A DNA stretch of 37,069 nucleotides from Synergistaceae bacterium (GTDB taxonomy: Bacteria; Synergistota; Synergistia; Synergistales; Synergistaceae): positions 1-37,069 of the forward strand of contig JAITOY010000051.1 in the NCBI GenBank assembly GCA_031289775.1. The letters run 5' to 3'. Under the pieces are notes generated by a model. It saw only the letters and a program-made list of their open reading frames with translations. It did not search any database and was not told the origin of the DNA. This document shows, piece by piece, positions 1-8,132 of the stretch (the first letter of the stretch is position 1; each line of letters begins with the position of its first letter). Position numbers and translations under genes: made by a program.

Positions 1-735
1 GAGGAACAGCGAGCAATCTCGCAGATCCTTGGCGCACTTGACGATAAAATCGAGAACAACACAAAGATAAATCATCATTTAGAGCAGATGGCGCAGGCAA
101 TTTTCAAGTCGTGGTTCGTGGATTTTGATCCGTGGAGTGGAGTTATGCCAAGCGGGTGGAGAGTTGAAAAATTAGGAAATCTTTGCCAAAGCGTTTCAAG
201 GACGCATTCTTTCGAGAAGGATAATCTCATTTTCCTAAATACCGGTGATATTGACAACGGGCTATTCCTCCACGCTAATTATTCTCCAGTTCAATCTATG
301 CCAGGTCAGGCAAAAAAATCAATTTTACGAGGTGATATTCTTTACAGCGAGATACGACCGATTAACAGACACTTTGCCTATGTCTACTTCGATGCTCCTG
401 ATTACATCGTATCAACGAAACTAATGGTGATTCGAGCAAATGGAATTGACGGTCGTCGCTTGTATCACTACCTCACATCCAAGAATGTAATAACAGAGTT
501 ACAAGTTGAAGCCGAGTCACGCTCAGGCACTTTTCCCCAAATACGGTTTGAGAACATTCAACAAATGGATATTCTCTTAGCAACACCTGATATTGAAGAA
601 GATTTTGCTGCGTTATTGCTTGATACCTATGCAACGATTGATGCGCACAATGCTGAATCTGCCTACCTTGTCTCCCTACGCGACATACTCCTGCCTCGCT
701 TAATGTCCGGCGAGCTATCCGTTGCCGACATTTAA
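1..735 (+). CDS. hsdS: Type I restriction-modification specificity subunit HsdS (5' truncated)
   Basis: This is the C-terminal part of the DNA-recognition subunit of a type I R-M complex; it would tell the HsdM methylase and HsdR nuclease which sequence to act on. The reading frame is open from base 1, so the gene begins before the window. The first codons read EEQRAISQILGALDDKIE, the classic central conserved helix of HsdS. A Trp-Phe-Val-Asp-Phe-Asp segment and the entry to the second target-recognition domain (GWRVEKLGNL) follow. The protein ends with the conserved C-terminal helix LRDILLPRLMSGELSV. The stretch is visibly AT-richer than most of the window, as expected for a horizontally moved R-M locus. 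The hsdM and hsdR genes would lie to the left. The family is certain; the specificity cannot be read from sequence. Confidence 0.95.
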   Translation, partial: EEQRAISQILGALDDKIENNTKINHHLEQMAQAIFKSWFVDFDPWSGVMPSGWRVEKLGNLCQSVSRTHSFEKDNLIFLNTGDIDNGLFLHANYSPVQSMPGQAKKSILRGDILYSEIRPINRHFAYVYFDAPDYIVSTKLMVIRANGIDGRRLYHYLTSKNVITELQVEAESRSGTFPQIRFENIQQMDILLATPDIEEDFAALLLDTYATIDAHNAESAYLVSLRDILLPRLMSGELSVADI

Positions 736-809
736 GCCGCTAAATGATGATTTAACGCCCGAATAGGTGTATCATATACAAAACGACCAAATATGATGGG
801 GGTAGATTT

Positions 810-1193
810 GTGATGGAATTTCTTGCCGTTGGAGTTGGCGGATTTTGCGGCAGTTGTTTTCGTTATCTGATTTCTAAGGTCATGGTCAAATTTTATCCTT
901 ATTTTCCGATTGGCACTTTAGTGTCTAATGTTTTAGCGGGGCTGCTGATCGGGTTTATCATAGGGGCGGAGCGTCAGACAGCCATGCTGCCCGCGAGAGT
1001 GAAACTGTTTCTGACAGTGGGGATACTGGGCGGGCTGAGCACATTTTCAACTTTCAGCTTGGAAACTGTCAAAATGTTCGAAGATAAAAATTTTGCGGGA
1101 GCGGGCGGGAATATATTTTTGAACGTATGCGCCAGCCTCGTCGCGGTTGCGGCCGGCATGGCGTCGGCAAAAGCGTTACTCAGGATAGTTTAA
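810..1193 (+). CDS. crcB: Fluoride efflux channel FluC/CrcB
   Basis: This is a 127-aa (126 from the ATG) membrane protein of the FluC family, which exports fluoride passively as a dual-topology dimer. Family motifs visible are the N-terminal GGFCGSCFRY segment, GTLVSNVLAG around residues 35-45 (the conserved pore-lining Asn), and GGLSTFSTFS around residues 75-85 (the phenylalanine box and Na+-binding loop). Four hydrophobic helices are evident and the length is normal for the family. The frame opens with GTG at 810 directly followed by ATG at 813. A GGGGG run at 798-802 serves either start, and ATG 813 has the more usual spacing. It sits alone between hsdS and unrelated genes. I looked for a fluoride riboswitch upstream and found no convincing match. 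Confidence 0.93.
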   Translation: MMEFLAVGVGGFCGSCFRYLISKVMVKFYPYFPIGTLVSNVLAGLLIGFIIGAERQTAMLPARVKLFLTVGILGGLSTFSTFSLETVKMFEDKNFAGAGGNIFLNVCASLVAVAAGMASAKALLRIV

Positions 1194-1221
1194 TCGTGTT
1201 TGGGCTGGGAGATTAAACACC

Positions 1222-1410
1222 ATGTGGGAGGCACACCCCATCCTTACAATTTTGTCCATTGCTATATGCGCATATTTCGGATTCAAAATGCGTGTGTGGC
1301 ATGACAAATTATGCCGAAGCTATCCGATTGTGCGATGGCTGACAATTGTGATATGCTCAACTTGCCTGATCCGCTTGATTTTAATCATGATATGGGGTGC
1401 TACTCGATAA
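1222..1410 (+). CDS. Possible small membrane protein, unrecognised
   Basis: This is a 62-aa open frame with two hydrophobic stretches (about residues 7-22 and 38-57) separated by a short basic loop, which suggests a two-helix inner-membrane peptide. A GGGAGA sequence at 1207-1212 is suitably placed upstream of the ATG. It starts 28 bp after crcB on the same strand and could be cotranscribed with it. I do not recognise the sequence, and an ORF this short could be chance. It is listed because spacing, strand and hydrophobic pattern agree. Confidence 0.35.
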   Translation: MWEAHPILTILSIAICAYFGFKMRVWHDKLCRSYPIVRWLTIVICSTCLIRLILIMIWGATR

Positions 1411-1531
1411 TGCGGTGTTGAACGATGCGGGTGGACTTCGTTTGAATGTGTGTATCATAAAACTTGACCGTTTTCGCTTCTGTTTCTCGAAAGCGAGTTG
1501 AGGAAACATATTTGAGGGAGAGCGTAGTGAA

Positions 1532-3028
1532 TTGAATATTTCTTCAGTGGTTTTTGCGGCATTTTTTGTCGCTTTATTCCTCGCGCTTGGTCGCGCCCAA
1601 CGAGCAGAAGGGTGTTTTGTCGTGGCTGCCGGGCGCAAGGCGAGCGCCTCCGGGCAAGTGATTGTCGGACATAACGAGGACAACAGGGGCGAATTGATAA
1701 TGAGACATCACTACATCCCAGCCGGCTCGGGCGCGACAAAAAAAATGCCGTTCGAGAAGGGATCGGCCAACGTACCCCGTACTGGGCCGACTCTCGGTTT
1801 TTTCTGGACGGAGACGCTGCGGCCCGCGCCTGGGGAGTCGTTCGGGGACTCGTTCATAAACGAGACGGGCCTCGTGGTCGTCAGCAACAATTGCTTCAAG
1901 TCGAAGGAGGATGCGCCGGATCTCACGGACGGCGGCATCGGGTGGGGGCTCCGCAGGCTGGTCGCCGAGCGCGCTCGCTCGGCCCGCGACGCGGTGAGCA
2001 TCGCCTCGGAGCTTCTGCTTGACTTTGGCTACAGGGGCTCCGGGCGCTCGTACACGTTCGCGGACGAACGCGAGGCCTGGGTATTCCAGGCCGTAAACGG
2101 CAGACATTTCGCGGCTCGCAGGGTTCCGGACGACCACGTGATGATCAACCCAAACCACTACTCGATAAGAGAGCTGAATCTCGACGACCCCGAGAACTAT
2201 CTCGCCTCGCCAGGGCTGGTCGAGTACGCCCTAAAACGCGGGTGGTACAGCCCGACGCGACCGGGGCGGCACGACGACTTCGACTTCGCGGACGCCTTTT
2301 TGCACCCGGACTACGTCATGGCCCCGATGAATATCGCGAGATGCTCATTTGGCTTCTTGGAGGCGGCCGGGGTGGATATCGGCTCTGGAGCCCGTCCGCC
2401 GTTTTCGCTCCGCCCGGCCGAACCGGTCACACTATCGAAGGTCGCGTCGACGCTCGCCTGTCACTGCGAGCGGGCCCATGATTTGGACGAAAACGGCGAG
2501 TTGCGAGAGTCCCCGCACGAGAGCGGTAACTTTCCAGAGGACTCAGGCGCGGGAGAATACGTCCGAATCTGCAATGGCGCGAACAGAGAGAGCATCATCG
2601 TGGAGCTCAGGGAGGATCCCGACGAAACTGTCGTCTGGTCCTGCTTCGGCAGTCCCTGCACCCTTCCGATGACGCCGCAGCATCTTGGCGCCAAAGCCAT
2701 CCCAACATCGTTCGAGAGCGTTTCCGCCGGCGATGACGGCGAGACTCCCGACGCGAAACACTTCACAGCGACGAGCGCCGAAGTAGGGCAGGCGACCCCG
2801 GAGATATGGAGCGCGTATCGGGCGCTGGCCGGGCAATTCGACGCCGATTACTCCAGAAGGCGCAAAGAGACGGCCAGCGCGATGGACGATCTCAGACGGG
2901 CGATAAGCGCGTCGCATAATGAGTTCGAATCCGCTTTCCCTCATTCGCGGGAACAATTTTTCTCGCAGGCCTCCACACAAGCCGGAATTGTCCTCGATGC
3001 GATACGGAATATCCTCAAGACGGCGTGA
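1532..3028 (+). CDS. Secreted C69-family dipeptidase
   Basis: This is a 498-aa peptidase of family C69 (formerly U34, PepD-like), N-terminal-nucleophile cysteine enzymes that cleave dipeptides. The first roughly 26 residues form a hydrophobic export signal. Gly27-Cys28 follows, with FVVAAGRKAS after it, matching the family's conserved start of the mature enzyme, where the Cys becomes the N-terminal nucleophile after autoprocessing. The segment with His-Asn-Glu-Asp-Asn shortly after is the other family hallmark. The start is TTG at 1532: an in-frame stop lies at 1499-1501, no ATG or GTG intervenes, and GGGAG at 1516-1520 provides a ribosome site. Extracytoplasmic location suits an organism that lives on peptides. 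It stands alone; the next gene begins about 260 bp downstream. Confidence 0.88.
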   Translation: MNISSVVFAAFFVALFLALGRAQRAEGCFVVAAGRKASASGQVIVGHNEDNRGELIMRHHYIPAGSGATKKMPFEKGSANVPRTGPTLGFFWTETLRPAPGESFGDSFINETGLVVVSNNCFKSKEDAPDLTDGGIGWGLRRLVAERARSARDAVSIASELLLDFGYRGSGRSYTFADEREAWVFQAVNGRHFAARRVPDDHVMINPNHYSIRELNLDDPENYLASPGLVEYALKRGWYSPTRPGRHDDFDFADAFLHPDYVMAPMNIARCSFGFLEAAGVDIGSGARPPFSLRPAEPVTLSKVASTLACHCERAHDLDENGELRESPHESGNFPEDSGAGEYVRICNGANRESIIVELREDPDETVVWSCFGSPCTLPMTPQHLGAKAIPTSFESVSAGDDGETPDAKHFTATSAEVGQATPEIWSAYRALAGQFDADYSRRRKETASAMDDLRRAISASHNEFESAFPHSREQFFSQASTQAGIVLDAIRNILKTA

Positions 3029-3149
3029 TATTTGGGCTGACCCGCAATGCGTCCGGCGGCTTCGGCGACATGCTGCCAATACCCTCGCGAGGCCGCAGGC
3101 GAGTCAGGAAGCCGTTAATAATTAGCGCGGACGCTCTAAAAAAACTGCC

Positions 3150-3177
3150 TTGCATAATTCGCAATTACTCGTACAAT
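3150..3177 (+). promoter_or_regulatory. Sigma-70-like promoter for the carboxyltransferase block
   Basis: TTGCAT at 3150-3155 and TACAAT at 3172-3177 are separated by 16 bases. They lie about 110 bases before the first gene of the propionate block. A short inverted repeat GCTGGC/GCCAGC (3207-3212 and 3225-3230) lies in the predicted leader. Confidence 0.5.
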
Positions 3178-3287
3178 AATAGGTAATTTGAGTTCACTAA
3201 TGATGAGCTGGCTGTTCGTCCCCGGCCAGCGAGTTAGGTAACGTTTTATGGGGACAGTAATTATCCATACTGGAGGTGATCGAGAGT

Positions 3288-4751
3288 ATGAAAGAGGAAG
3301 AGGTCACGGCAAAACCCGCGAGCGGCGATATTAGGCTGTGTGAAAAAGCGGACACAAAAAAACGGGTTGTAGGCATAACCGAGACGGGTCTGCGTGACGC
3401 GCACCAGTCGATAATGGCGACGCGCCTCCGCACGTCGGACATGCTTCCAATATGCGAAGCTTTGGACGACGTGGGCTACCACTCTCTCGAAATGTGGGGA
3501 GGGGCGACATTCGACTCGGCGATGAGATTCCTCGACGAAAATCCGTGGGAGCGGCTCCGCGAGATAAGACGTCGGATCAAGAAAACAAAGCTCCAGATGC
3601 TCCTGCGGGGCCAGAACCTGCTGGGTTACCGCCACTACGCCGACGACGTGGTGCGCGAGTTCGTAAAACGCATGGTGGGCAACGGAATTGACATCGTGCG
3701 TATATTCGACGCGCTGAATGACCTCCGCAACACAGAGATAGCCGCTGATCAGGTGAAACGGGAGGGCGCGCATCTCCAACTCGCCATATCGTACACAATA
3801 TCGCCTGTCCACACGCTTGAACTCTTCGCCAAACAGGCCAGGGACATGGCCGACATGGGCGCCGATTCCATCTGCGTCAAGGACATGGCTGGGCTGCTCA
3901 CACCTGTCAGCGCGCACTCGCTCGTGAAGGCCATAAAGGAGAAGGTCGACCTTCCGATACAGCTCCACAGCCATTACACGACGGGACTCGCCGCCATGTC
4001 ATACCTCGACGGCATTGAGGCTGGGGCCGACGTCTGCGACTGCGCCATATCCCCGTTCGCCATGGGGACAAGCCAGCCGGCGACGGAAACCCTCGTAGCC
4101 GCGCTCGCGGGCGGCCCGCTCGATACTGGTCTCTCGCTGGAAAAACTGCTGCCGGTGGCGAACCACTTCGAAATATTGAAAAAAAAGTACAGCAAAATAA
4201 TAATGGGCGTCACGGGCGTGGACATAAACATCCTGCTATACCAGATACCAGGCGGGATGTACTCGAACCTGCAAAGCCAACTGAAGGAGGGCAACGCACT
4301 CGACAAACTGAAGGACGTGCTGGAGGAGGTTCCTCGCGTCCGCAAGGAGATGGGCTATCCGCCGCTCGTCACCCCGACGAGCCAGATCGTCGGCACTCAG
4401 GCCGCCATGAACGTCATGGTCGGCGAGCGCTGGAAGGTCGTACCAAAAGAGGTGAAGCAGTATTTCCTCGGCCACTACGGCCACACTCCGGCGCCTGTGG
4501 ATCCAGAGATACAGGCTAAGGTCACGGATGGCGAGGCGCCCATAACATGCAGACCTGGCGAAAAAATCCCGGCGGAGATGAAAAAACTGCGCGAAGAAGC
4601 GGGAGAGTGGGCTACGGAGCCGGAGGATGTCCTGTCCTACGCCATGTTCCCGCAGGTGGCCGCCGAGTTTCTGCGCAGGAAGTTCGCAAGGACGACAAAC
4701 GTTAACGTCGGGCTCGAAGATCCTATCGCCGAGGGATCATATCCAGTTTGA
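3288..4751 (+). CDS. Biotin-dependent carboxyltransferase subunit (transcarboxylase 5S / oxaloacetate decarboxylase alpha type)
   Basis: This roughly 487-aa TIM-barrel carboxyltransferase transfers a carboxyl group between a 2-oxo acid (pyruvate/oxaloacetate) and carboxybiotin. Visible motifs are ETGLRDAHQS near the N-terminus (metal-binding Asp), MWGGATFD, the RGQNLLGYRHYADD substrate segment, CVKDMAGLL (the Lys carbamylated in relatives) and LHSHYTTG (metal-binding His pair). It ends at about the length of the Propionibacterium 5S subunit and has no C-terminal biotinyl domain, so it must use a separate biotin carrier not found in this window. GTG at 3276 overlaps the GGAGG ribosome site (3272-3276), so ATG at 3288 is the better start. 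It lies 13 bp from the CoA-transferase gene. Pyruvate carboxylase subunit B or the alpha subunit of a Na+-pumping decarboxylase are alternatives. Confidence 0.9.
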   Translation: MKEEEVTAKPASGDIRLCEKADTKKRVVGITETGLRDAHQSIMATRLRTSDMLPICEALDDVGYHSLEMWGGATFDSAMRFLDENPWERLREIRRRIKKTKLQMLLRGQNLLGYRHYADDVVREFVKRMVGNGIDIVRIFDALNDLRNTEIAADQVKREGAHLQLAISYTISPVHTLELFAKQARDMADMGADSICVKDMAGLLTPVSAHSLVKAIKEKVDLPIQLHSHYTTGLAAMSYLDGIEAGADVCDCAISPFAMGTSQPATETLVAALAGGPLDTGLSLEKLLPVANHFEILKKKYSKIIMGVTGVDINILLYQIPGGMYSNLQSQLKEGNALDKLKDVLEEVPRVRKEMGYPPLVTPTSQIVGTQAAMNVMVGERWKVVPKEVKQYFLGHYGHTPAPVDPEIQAKVTDGEAPITCRPGEKIPAEMKKLREEAGEWATEPEDVLSYAMFPQVAAEFLRRKFARTTNVNVGLEDPIAEGSYPV

Positions 4752-4764
4752 AGGGGTTGTTGAG

Positions 4765-6270
4765 ATGAGCGAAATTGACATCAGAGAACTTGTTGAAAAC
4801 AAGAAACTGCGCGACAAAATAACCACAGCAGAGGAGGCCGCGCGCCTCATCAAGCCGGATACGACCCTCGGATGCAGCGGGTTTACTCCCTCCGGATACC
4901 CAAAGGTCGTCCCGACCGCGCTTGCGAAAAGGGCGGAAGTCGAGGGGCCGATACCGGTGAGCATCTGGACCGGCGCGTCGACCGGCCCAGAGATGGATGG
5001 CGAGCTGGCCCGGACGCATTGCACGAAAAGGCGCTACCCATACCAGACGAACGACGACCTCCGCAAGGGGATCAACTCCGGAGAGATCCAGTTCGCCGAC
5101 ATCCATCTGTCCCACAACGCACAGAACCTGAGATACGGCTTTTACGGAAAAGTCGACGTCGCCATCATCGAGGCGCTTCGCATCACGGAGGATGGCGGCA
5201 TCGTCCCGACGTCGTCCGTCGGCAACTCGAACGCTTTCGTCGAGCTGGCGGACAAAGTGATCGTGGAGGTAAACACCGTTCAACCCGAGGGCCTTTACGG
5301 CATACACGATATCTACACGCCGGAGAACCCCCCGAACAGAAAGCCGATCCCCATCTCCAACGTACACGACAGGATAGGTCTCCCTTATCTGACATGCGAC
5401 CCGAAGAAGATCGTCGCTATCGTGCCTTCGGACGTGAAGGACTCTCAGCGCCCGTTAGCGCCGGAGGACGAGATAAGCAGCAAAATGGCCTCGAACCTCA
5501 TAGATTTTCTGAGCGTGGAGGTCAAAAACGGCAGGCTTCCGAAGGAGCTGCTCCCCCTCCAGTCCGGCGTCGGCAACATAGCGAACGCGGTGCTCGCCGG
5601 CCTGTCGGAGTGGCCGACTGACGGCCTCACCGTCTACACGGAGGTCATTCAGGACGCGGTGTTCGAGCTTCTAGAGTCCGGCAAAATTTCCTTCGCGTCG
5701 AGCACGGCTCTCACGCCGAGCCCGGACGGAGCGGCGAAGTATTATCCGCACATAAACGACTTCAAGGATCGTATAGTACTGCGCCCACAGGAGATAAGCA
5801 ACAATCCGGAAGTCGTTCGTCGCTTGGGCATCATCGCGATGAACACGGCCGTCGAGGTCGACATCTACGGACATATCAACTCGACGATGGCCGGCGGGAC
5901 GAGGATGCTCAACGGCATCGGCGGCTCCGGCGACTTCGCGAGAAACGCGTATCTGACAGCGTTCCTCTGCCCGTCGACGTCCGGCGGCGGGAAAATATCG
6001 AAGGTTGTGCCGTTCTGCTCGCACATAGACCACACTGAGCACGACGTCGACATAATAGTGACCGAGTACGGCATCGCGGATCTGCGCGGTCTCTCGCCGA
6101 GGGAACGCTCCGAGGAGATAATCAAAAAATGCGCTCACCCCGACTATCAGGAGCTGTTGCGCGACTACAAGCGCCGTGCGGAACTCGGCAAGGGACATGA
6201 GCCTCACCTCCTGTACGAGGCATTCTCCTGGCACGAGAGGCTCCGGGTCATCGGCACGATGAAAAAGTAA
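4765..6270 (+). CDS. Succinate/acetate (propionyl)-type CoA-transferase
   Basis: This 501-aa protein belongs to the acetyl-CoA hydrolase/transferase family (Cat1/AarC/ScpC type), which swaps CoA between succinyl- or propionyl-CoA and acetate or succinate. The segment VYTEVIQDAVFEL carries the catalytic Glu of this class (about residue 293). Glycine-rich CoA-binding segments such as GGTRMLNGIGGSGDF, and VTEYGIADLRGLSPRER near the C-terminus, are also typical. The frame is open further upstream, but ATG at 4765 has an AAGGGG site at 4751-4756 and gives the normal family N-terminus. It lies between a carboxyltransferase and methylmalonyl-CoA epimerase. That points to the succinate-propionate route, releasing propionate while activating succinate. 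Exact acyl preference cannot be read from sequence. Confidence 0.93.
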   Translation: MSEIDIRELVENKKLRDKITTAEEAARLIKPDTTLGCSGFTPSGYPKVVPTALAKRAEVEGPIPVSIWTGASTGPEMDGELARTHCTKRRYPYQTNDDLRKGINSGEIQFADIHLSHNAQNLRYGFYGKVDVAIIEALRITEDGGIVPTSSVGNSNAFVELADKVIVEVNTVQPEGLYGIHDIYTPENPPNRKPIPISNVHDRIGLPYLTCDPKKIVAIVPSDVKDSQRPLAPEDEISSKMASNLIDFLSVEVKNGRLPKELLPLQSGVGNIANAVLAGLSEWPTDGLTVYTEVIQDAVFELLESGKISFASSTALTPSPDGAAKYYPHINDFKDRIVLRPQEISNNPEVVRRLGIIAMNTAVEVDIYGHINSTMAGGTRMLNGIGGSGDFARNAYLTAFLCPSTSGGGKISKVVPFCSHIDHTEHDVDIIVTEYGIADLRGLSPRERSEEIIKKCAHPDYQELLRDYKRRAELGKGHEPHLLYEAFSWHERLRVIGTMKK

Positions 6271-6336
6271 ATTAAACGCTGACTTTATTGTTAGAGGCCT
6301 AAAGGGTTAAAGATAAAATTTACGGGGGGTTTTGTC

Positions 6337-6738
6337 ATGAAAACAACAGTTATCGACCATATCGGCATCGCGGTAAGCGACATCAACGAGGCGCTGAAGT
6401 TCTGGGAGGGTTCGCTCGGCATCAAGTGCGCTGGCGTGGAGACTGTGGAGGATCAGAAGGTTAAGACGGCGTTCCTCCCGATAAAAGAATCCGAGGTCGA
6501 GCTTCTCGAAGCCACGTCGCCGGAGAGCCCTATCGCCAAGTTCATAGAGAAAAAGGGCGAGGGCATCCACCACATCGCCATCCGCGTCGATAACCTCGAA
6601 GCGGCGTTAGCCGAGCTGAAGGGGAAAAACATCCGCCTGATTGACGAGACGCCCCGCAAAGGCGCCGGCGGCGCCATGATCGCCTTCATCCACCCAAAGG
6701 CGACAGGCGGCATACTGCTCGAGTTGAGCCAGAGATAA
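6337..6738 (+). CDS. mce: Methylmalonyl-CoA epimerase
   Basis: This 133-aa protein of the vicinal oxygen chelate fold interconverts (R)- and (S)-methylmalonyl-CoA. The two beta-alpha-beta-beta-beta halves are recognisable: [10 protein letters not shown] with metal ligand His8, the VELLE strand with Glu55, GIHHIAIRV with a His around residue 79, and ILLEL with Glu129. Length is normal for the bacterial enzyme. A strong G-run ribosome site lies about 10 bases before the ATG. It follows the CoA-transferase gene by 66 bp and closes the propionate block, with a long hairpin just downstream. Methylmalonyl-CoA mutase and the decarboxylase or transcarboxylase partners must be encoded elsewhere. Confidence 0.95.
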   Translation: MKTTVIDHIGIAVSDINEALKFWEGSLGIKCAGVETVEDQKVKTAFLPIKESEVELLEATSPESPIAKFIEKKGEGIHHIAIRVDNLEAALAELKGKNIRLIDETPRKGAGGAMIAFIHPKATGGILLELSQR

Positions 6739-6762
6739 GCGGCAGACATACCGCCAAAGCGG

Positions 6763-6803
6763 TCATCACGCGGAAGAGAGCCGGAGCTCTCTCCGCGTGA
6801 TGA
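6763..6803 (+). terminator. Long hairpin after the propionate block
   Basis: TCATCACGCGG plus AGAGAG pairs with CTCTCT plus CCGCGTGATGA across a short CCGGAG loop, giving a 17-bp stem interrupted by one bulged A. Only a weak T run follows (ATTT). It starts 25 bases after the epimerase stop and probably ends or protects the transcript. Confidence 0.65.
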
Positions 6804-6890
6804 TTTGCCGAATGCGGCCGTGCAACCGAAGAATCTTGCGCCTTATATCGTATGCGGAAGTAAATGATTATCGATCCTATCCCTAAAGTA

Positions 6891-6918
6891 TTGCCGGGAA
6901 AAAGCCGAAATATATAAC
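6891..6918 (+). promoter_or_regulatory. Sigma-70-like promoter for the 209-aa protein
   Basis: TTGCCG (6891-6896) and TATAAC (6913-6918) are separated by 16 bases, about 50 bases before the ATG of the next gene and downstream of the hairpin that closes the preceding operon. Confidence 0.5.
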
Positions 6919-6969
6919 AATGGAATAAAAACTCGGCAACGGATTGTCAGATCGCAACGAGGCGTTAGT

Positions 6970-7599
6970 ATGACAAACAATATTTCTTATAGCTCAAATC
7001 TCGTCAGTTTGTTTTACTATGCTAAACTCAACGAGAAATCCCTCGCGCACTCGGAGGCTCTCTCTGAGCCGGCTAAAACGGTCGAGGCCGATCTCCTTGC
7101 GGATCCGACAGCCGAACGCGAGATCGCTGAGGCGCGTTTCACGGCGCCGGTGAACAAATCATACAGAGCGCCGGGCCCCAGACGGCTTCATCTCGTCGAC
7201 TCCTACGAAAACGGCGATACAGTATGGGCTTGCGAGGACAAAACGTCGACCTCCAAAAAGCCCGTCATATACATTGAGACTGTGGAGAGCGGAGTGCAGA
7301 GCGCTTATCTCGTGCCGGTCGACGAAGTAGACCTGTCGAACATGACGAAGATCGAGGGCTACGCGATTGCAAGATACACTGGCATAAATGTCGGCGCAGA
7401 CTACGAAGAGATGTCGGAGGAAGGCGAAGATCGAGTGCTTGACGCCGACAAAGCGGACTATCTCGACGCCGTCAAGAAAAACATATCGAACTACCAGCGA
7501 AGCATCGACTCGGCGGTCGTCAGTTTTGCCCGCTCGATATACGAGTCGTTGGAGAAACCTCGCCCAACCACAGCCGTCCTGAACGAATTTTTCCTGTAG
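6970..7599 (+). CDS. Unrecognised acidic soluble protein, 209 aa
   Basis: I do not recognise this protein. It is hydrophilic and acidic, with no signal peptide or membrane segment, so it is probably cytoplasmic. The first 60 residues are rich in Ala and Glu. A central region (about 70-140) alternates polar and hydrophobic residues as in beta-strands (for example VIYIETVESG and SAYLVPVDEVD). A charged helical C-terminal part from about 150 follows, and the protein ends in EFFL. Codon use is like its neighbours. GAGG at about 6959 precedes the ATG. A promoter lies upstream and an intrinsic terminator downstream, so it is a single-gene unit. Being real is likely; function is unknown. Confidence 0.75.
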   Translation: MTNNISYSSNLVSLFYYAKLNEKSLAHSEALSEPAKTVEADLLADPTAEREIAEARFTAPVNKSYRAPGPRRLHLVDSYENGDTVWACEDKTSTSKKPVIYIETVESGVQSAYLVPVDEVDLSNMTKIEGYAIARYTGINVGADYEEMSEEGEDRVLDADKADYLDAVKKNISNYQRSIDSAVVSFARSIYESLEKPRPTTAVLNEFFL

Positions 7600-7637
7600 G
7601 GACGCTGTCGAGTACGAAATGCGATATTTAAAGCGCG

Positions 7638-7662
7638 ACGCGTATTGGTGTTCGCGTTTTTT
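7638..7662 (+). terminator. Intrinsic terminator after the 209-aa protein gene
   Basis: ACGCG (7638-7642) pairs with CGCGT (7653-7657) around a 10-base loop, followed immediately by a run of T to 7662. Confidence 0.6.
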
Positions 7663-7671
7663 GTTCTGAAA

Positions 7672-7704
7672 GGCGGTTCAGCCCTTCGGAAGCGCGAAAC
7701 CGCC
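7672..7704. repeat. Inverted repeat GGCGGTT/AACCGCC
   Basis: A perfect 7-bp inverted repeat (7672-7678 and 7698-7704) with a 19-base loop containing CCTTCGG lies just after the terminator in the 263-bp gap. It could be a second terminator stem or an unassigned regulatory hairpin. Nothing else recognisable lies in the gap except the promoter at 7822. Confidence 0.4.
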
Positions 7705-7821
7705 ACCCATTTTCAGGCGTTCCACACCGCTCCTGGTAATTTAATCCATTGTGCCCCGCAGAGTTCCACTAAAATAATTTCATCCTTTCACGCGATGTAA
7801 TTTAGCGAACATCTGATAAAA

Positions 7822-7849
7822 TTGAATTTATCTTCAATTGTGTTAAAAT
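7822..7849 (+). promoter_or_regulatory. Sigma-70-like promoter for the small membrane protein
   Basis: TTGAAT (7822-7827) and TAAAAT (7844-7849) are separated by 16 bases. The predicted transcript start would fall near 7856, giving a very short leader that begins at the ribosome site. Confidence 0.5.
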
Positions 7850-7871
7850 ATCCCAGAGGGGGGTGGATGCC

Positions 7872-8087
7872 GTGGCAAAACGGCGAAGGATACCGATCAA
7901 GCGTCGCTCTCTTTACGTCCGGCACAACAAGGTTTACGAATTAATGCTCGCCGTTTTGATAGTGGTTTTCGTCGCGATATGCGTTGCCGTCTTGGGCAAT
8001 AGCGTTATGCCTGGCTCTGAAATGTGGACCGACAACGTCCTGATCCGGATGATAGTCGAAACAAACGCCGCGATGCGCGGAAAATGA
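7872..8087 (+). CDS. Small single-pass membrane protein, 71 aa
   Basis: This is a short protein with a very basic N-terminus (KRRRIPIKRR), then one strong hydrophobic helix (about residues 24-45) and a polar C-terminal tail. By the positive-inside rule the tail would face outwards. The frame opens at GTG 7863, but that codon overlaps the G-rich ribosome site (about 7856-7863), so GTG 7872 is the better-spaced start. I do not recognise a family. It precedes the HdeD-like gene by 45 bp and is probably cotranscribed with it. Confidence 0.6.
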   Translation: MAKRRRIPIKRRSLYVRHNKVYELMLAVLIVVFVAICVAVLGNSVMPGSEMWTDNVLIRMIVETNAAMRGK

Positions 8088-8132
8088 CGATATAGTTGTT
8101 CATAGTGGCAAACCGAAGGAGTAATATTCTGT

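Noticed and set aside
736-812. Fluoride riboswitch upstream of crcB
   Set aside because: Fragments such as TGATG and GGGGGTAG are present, but the conserved pseudoknot-forming segments and spacing of the crcB motif are not.
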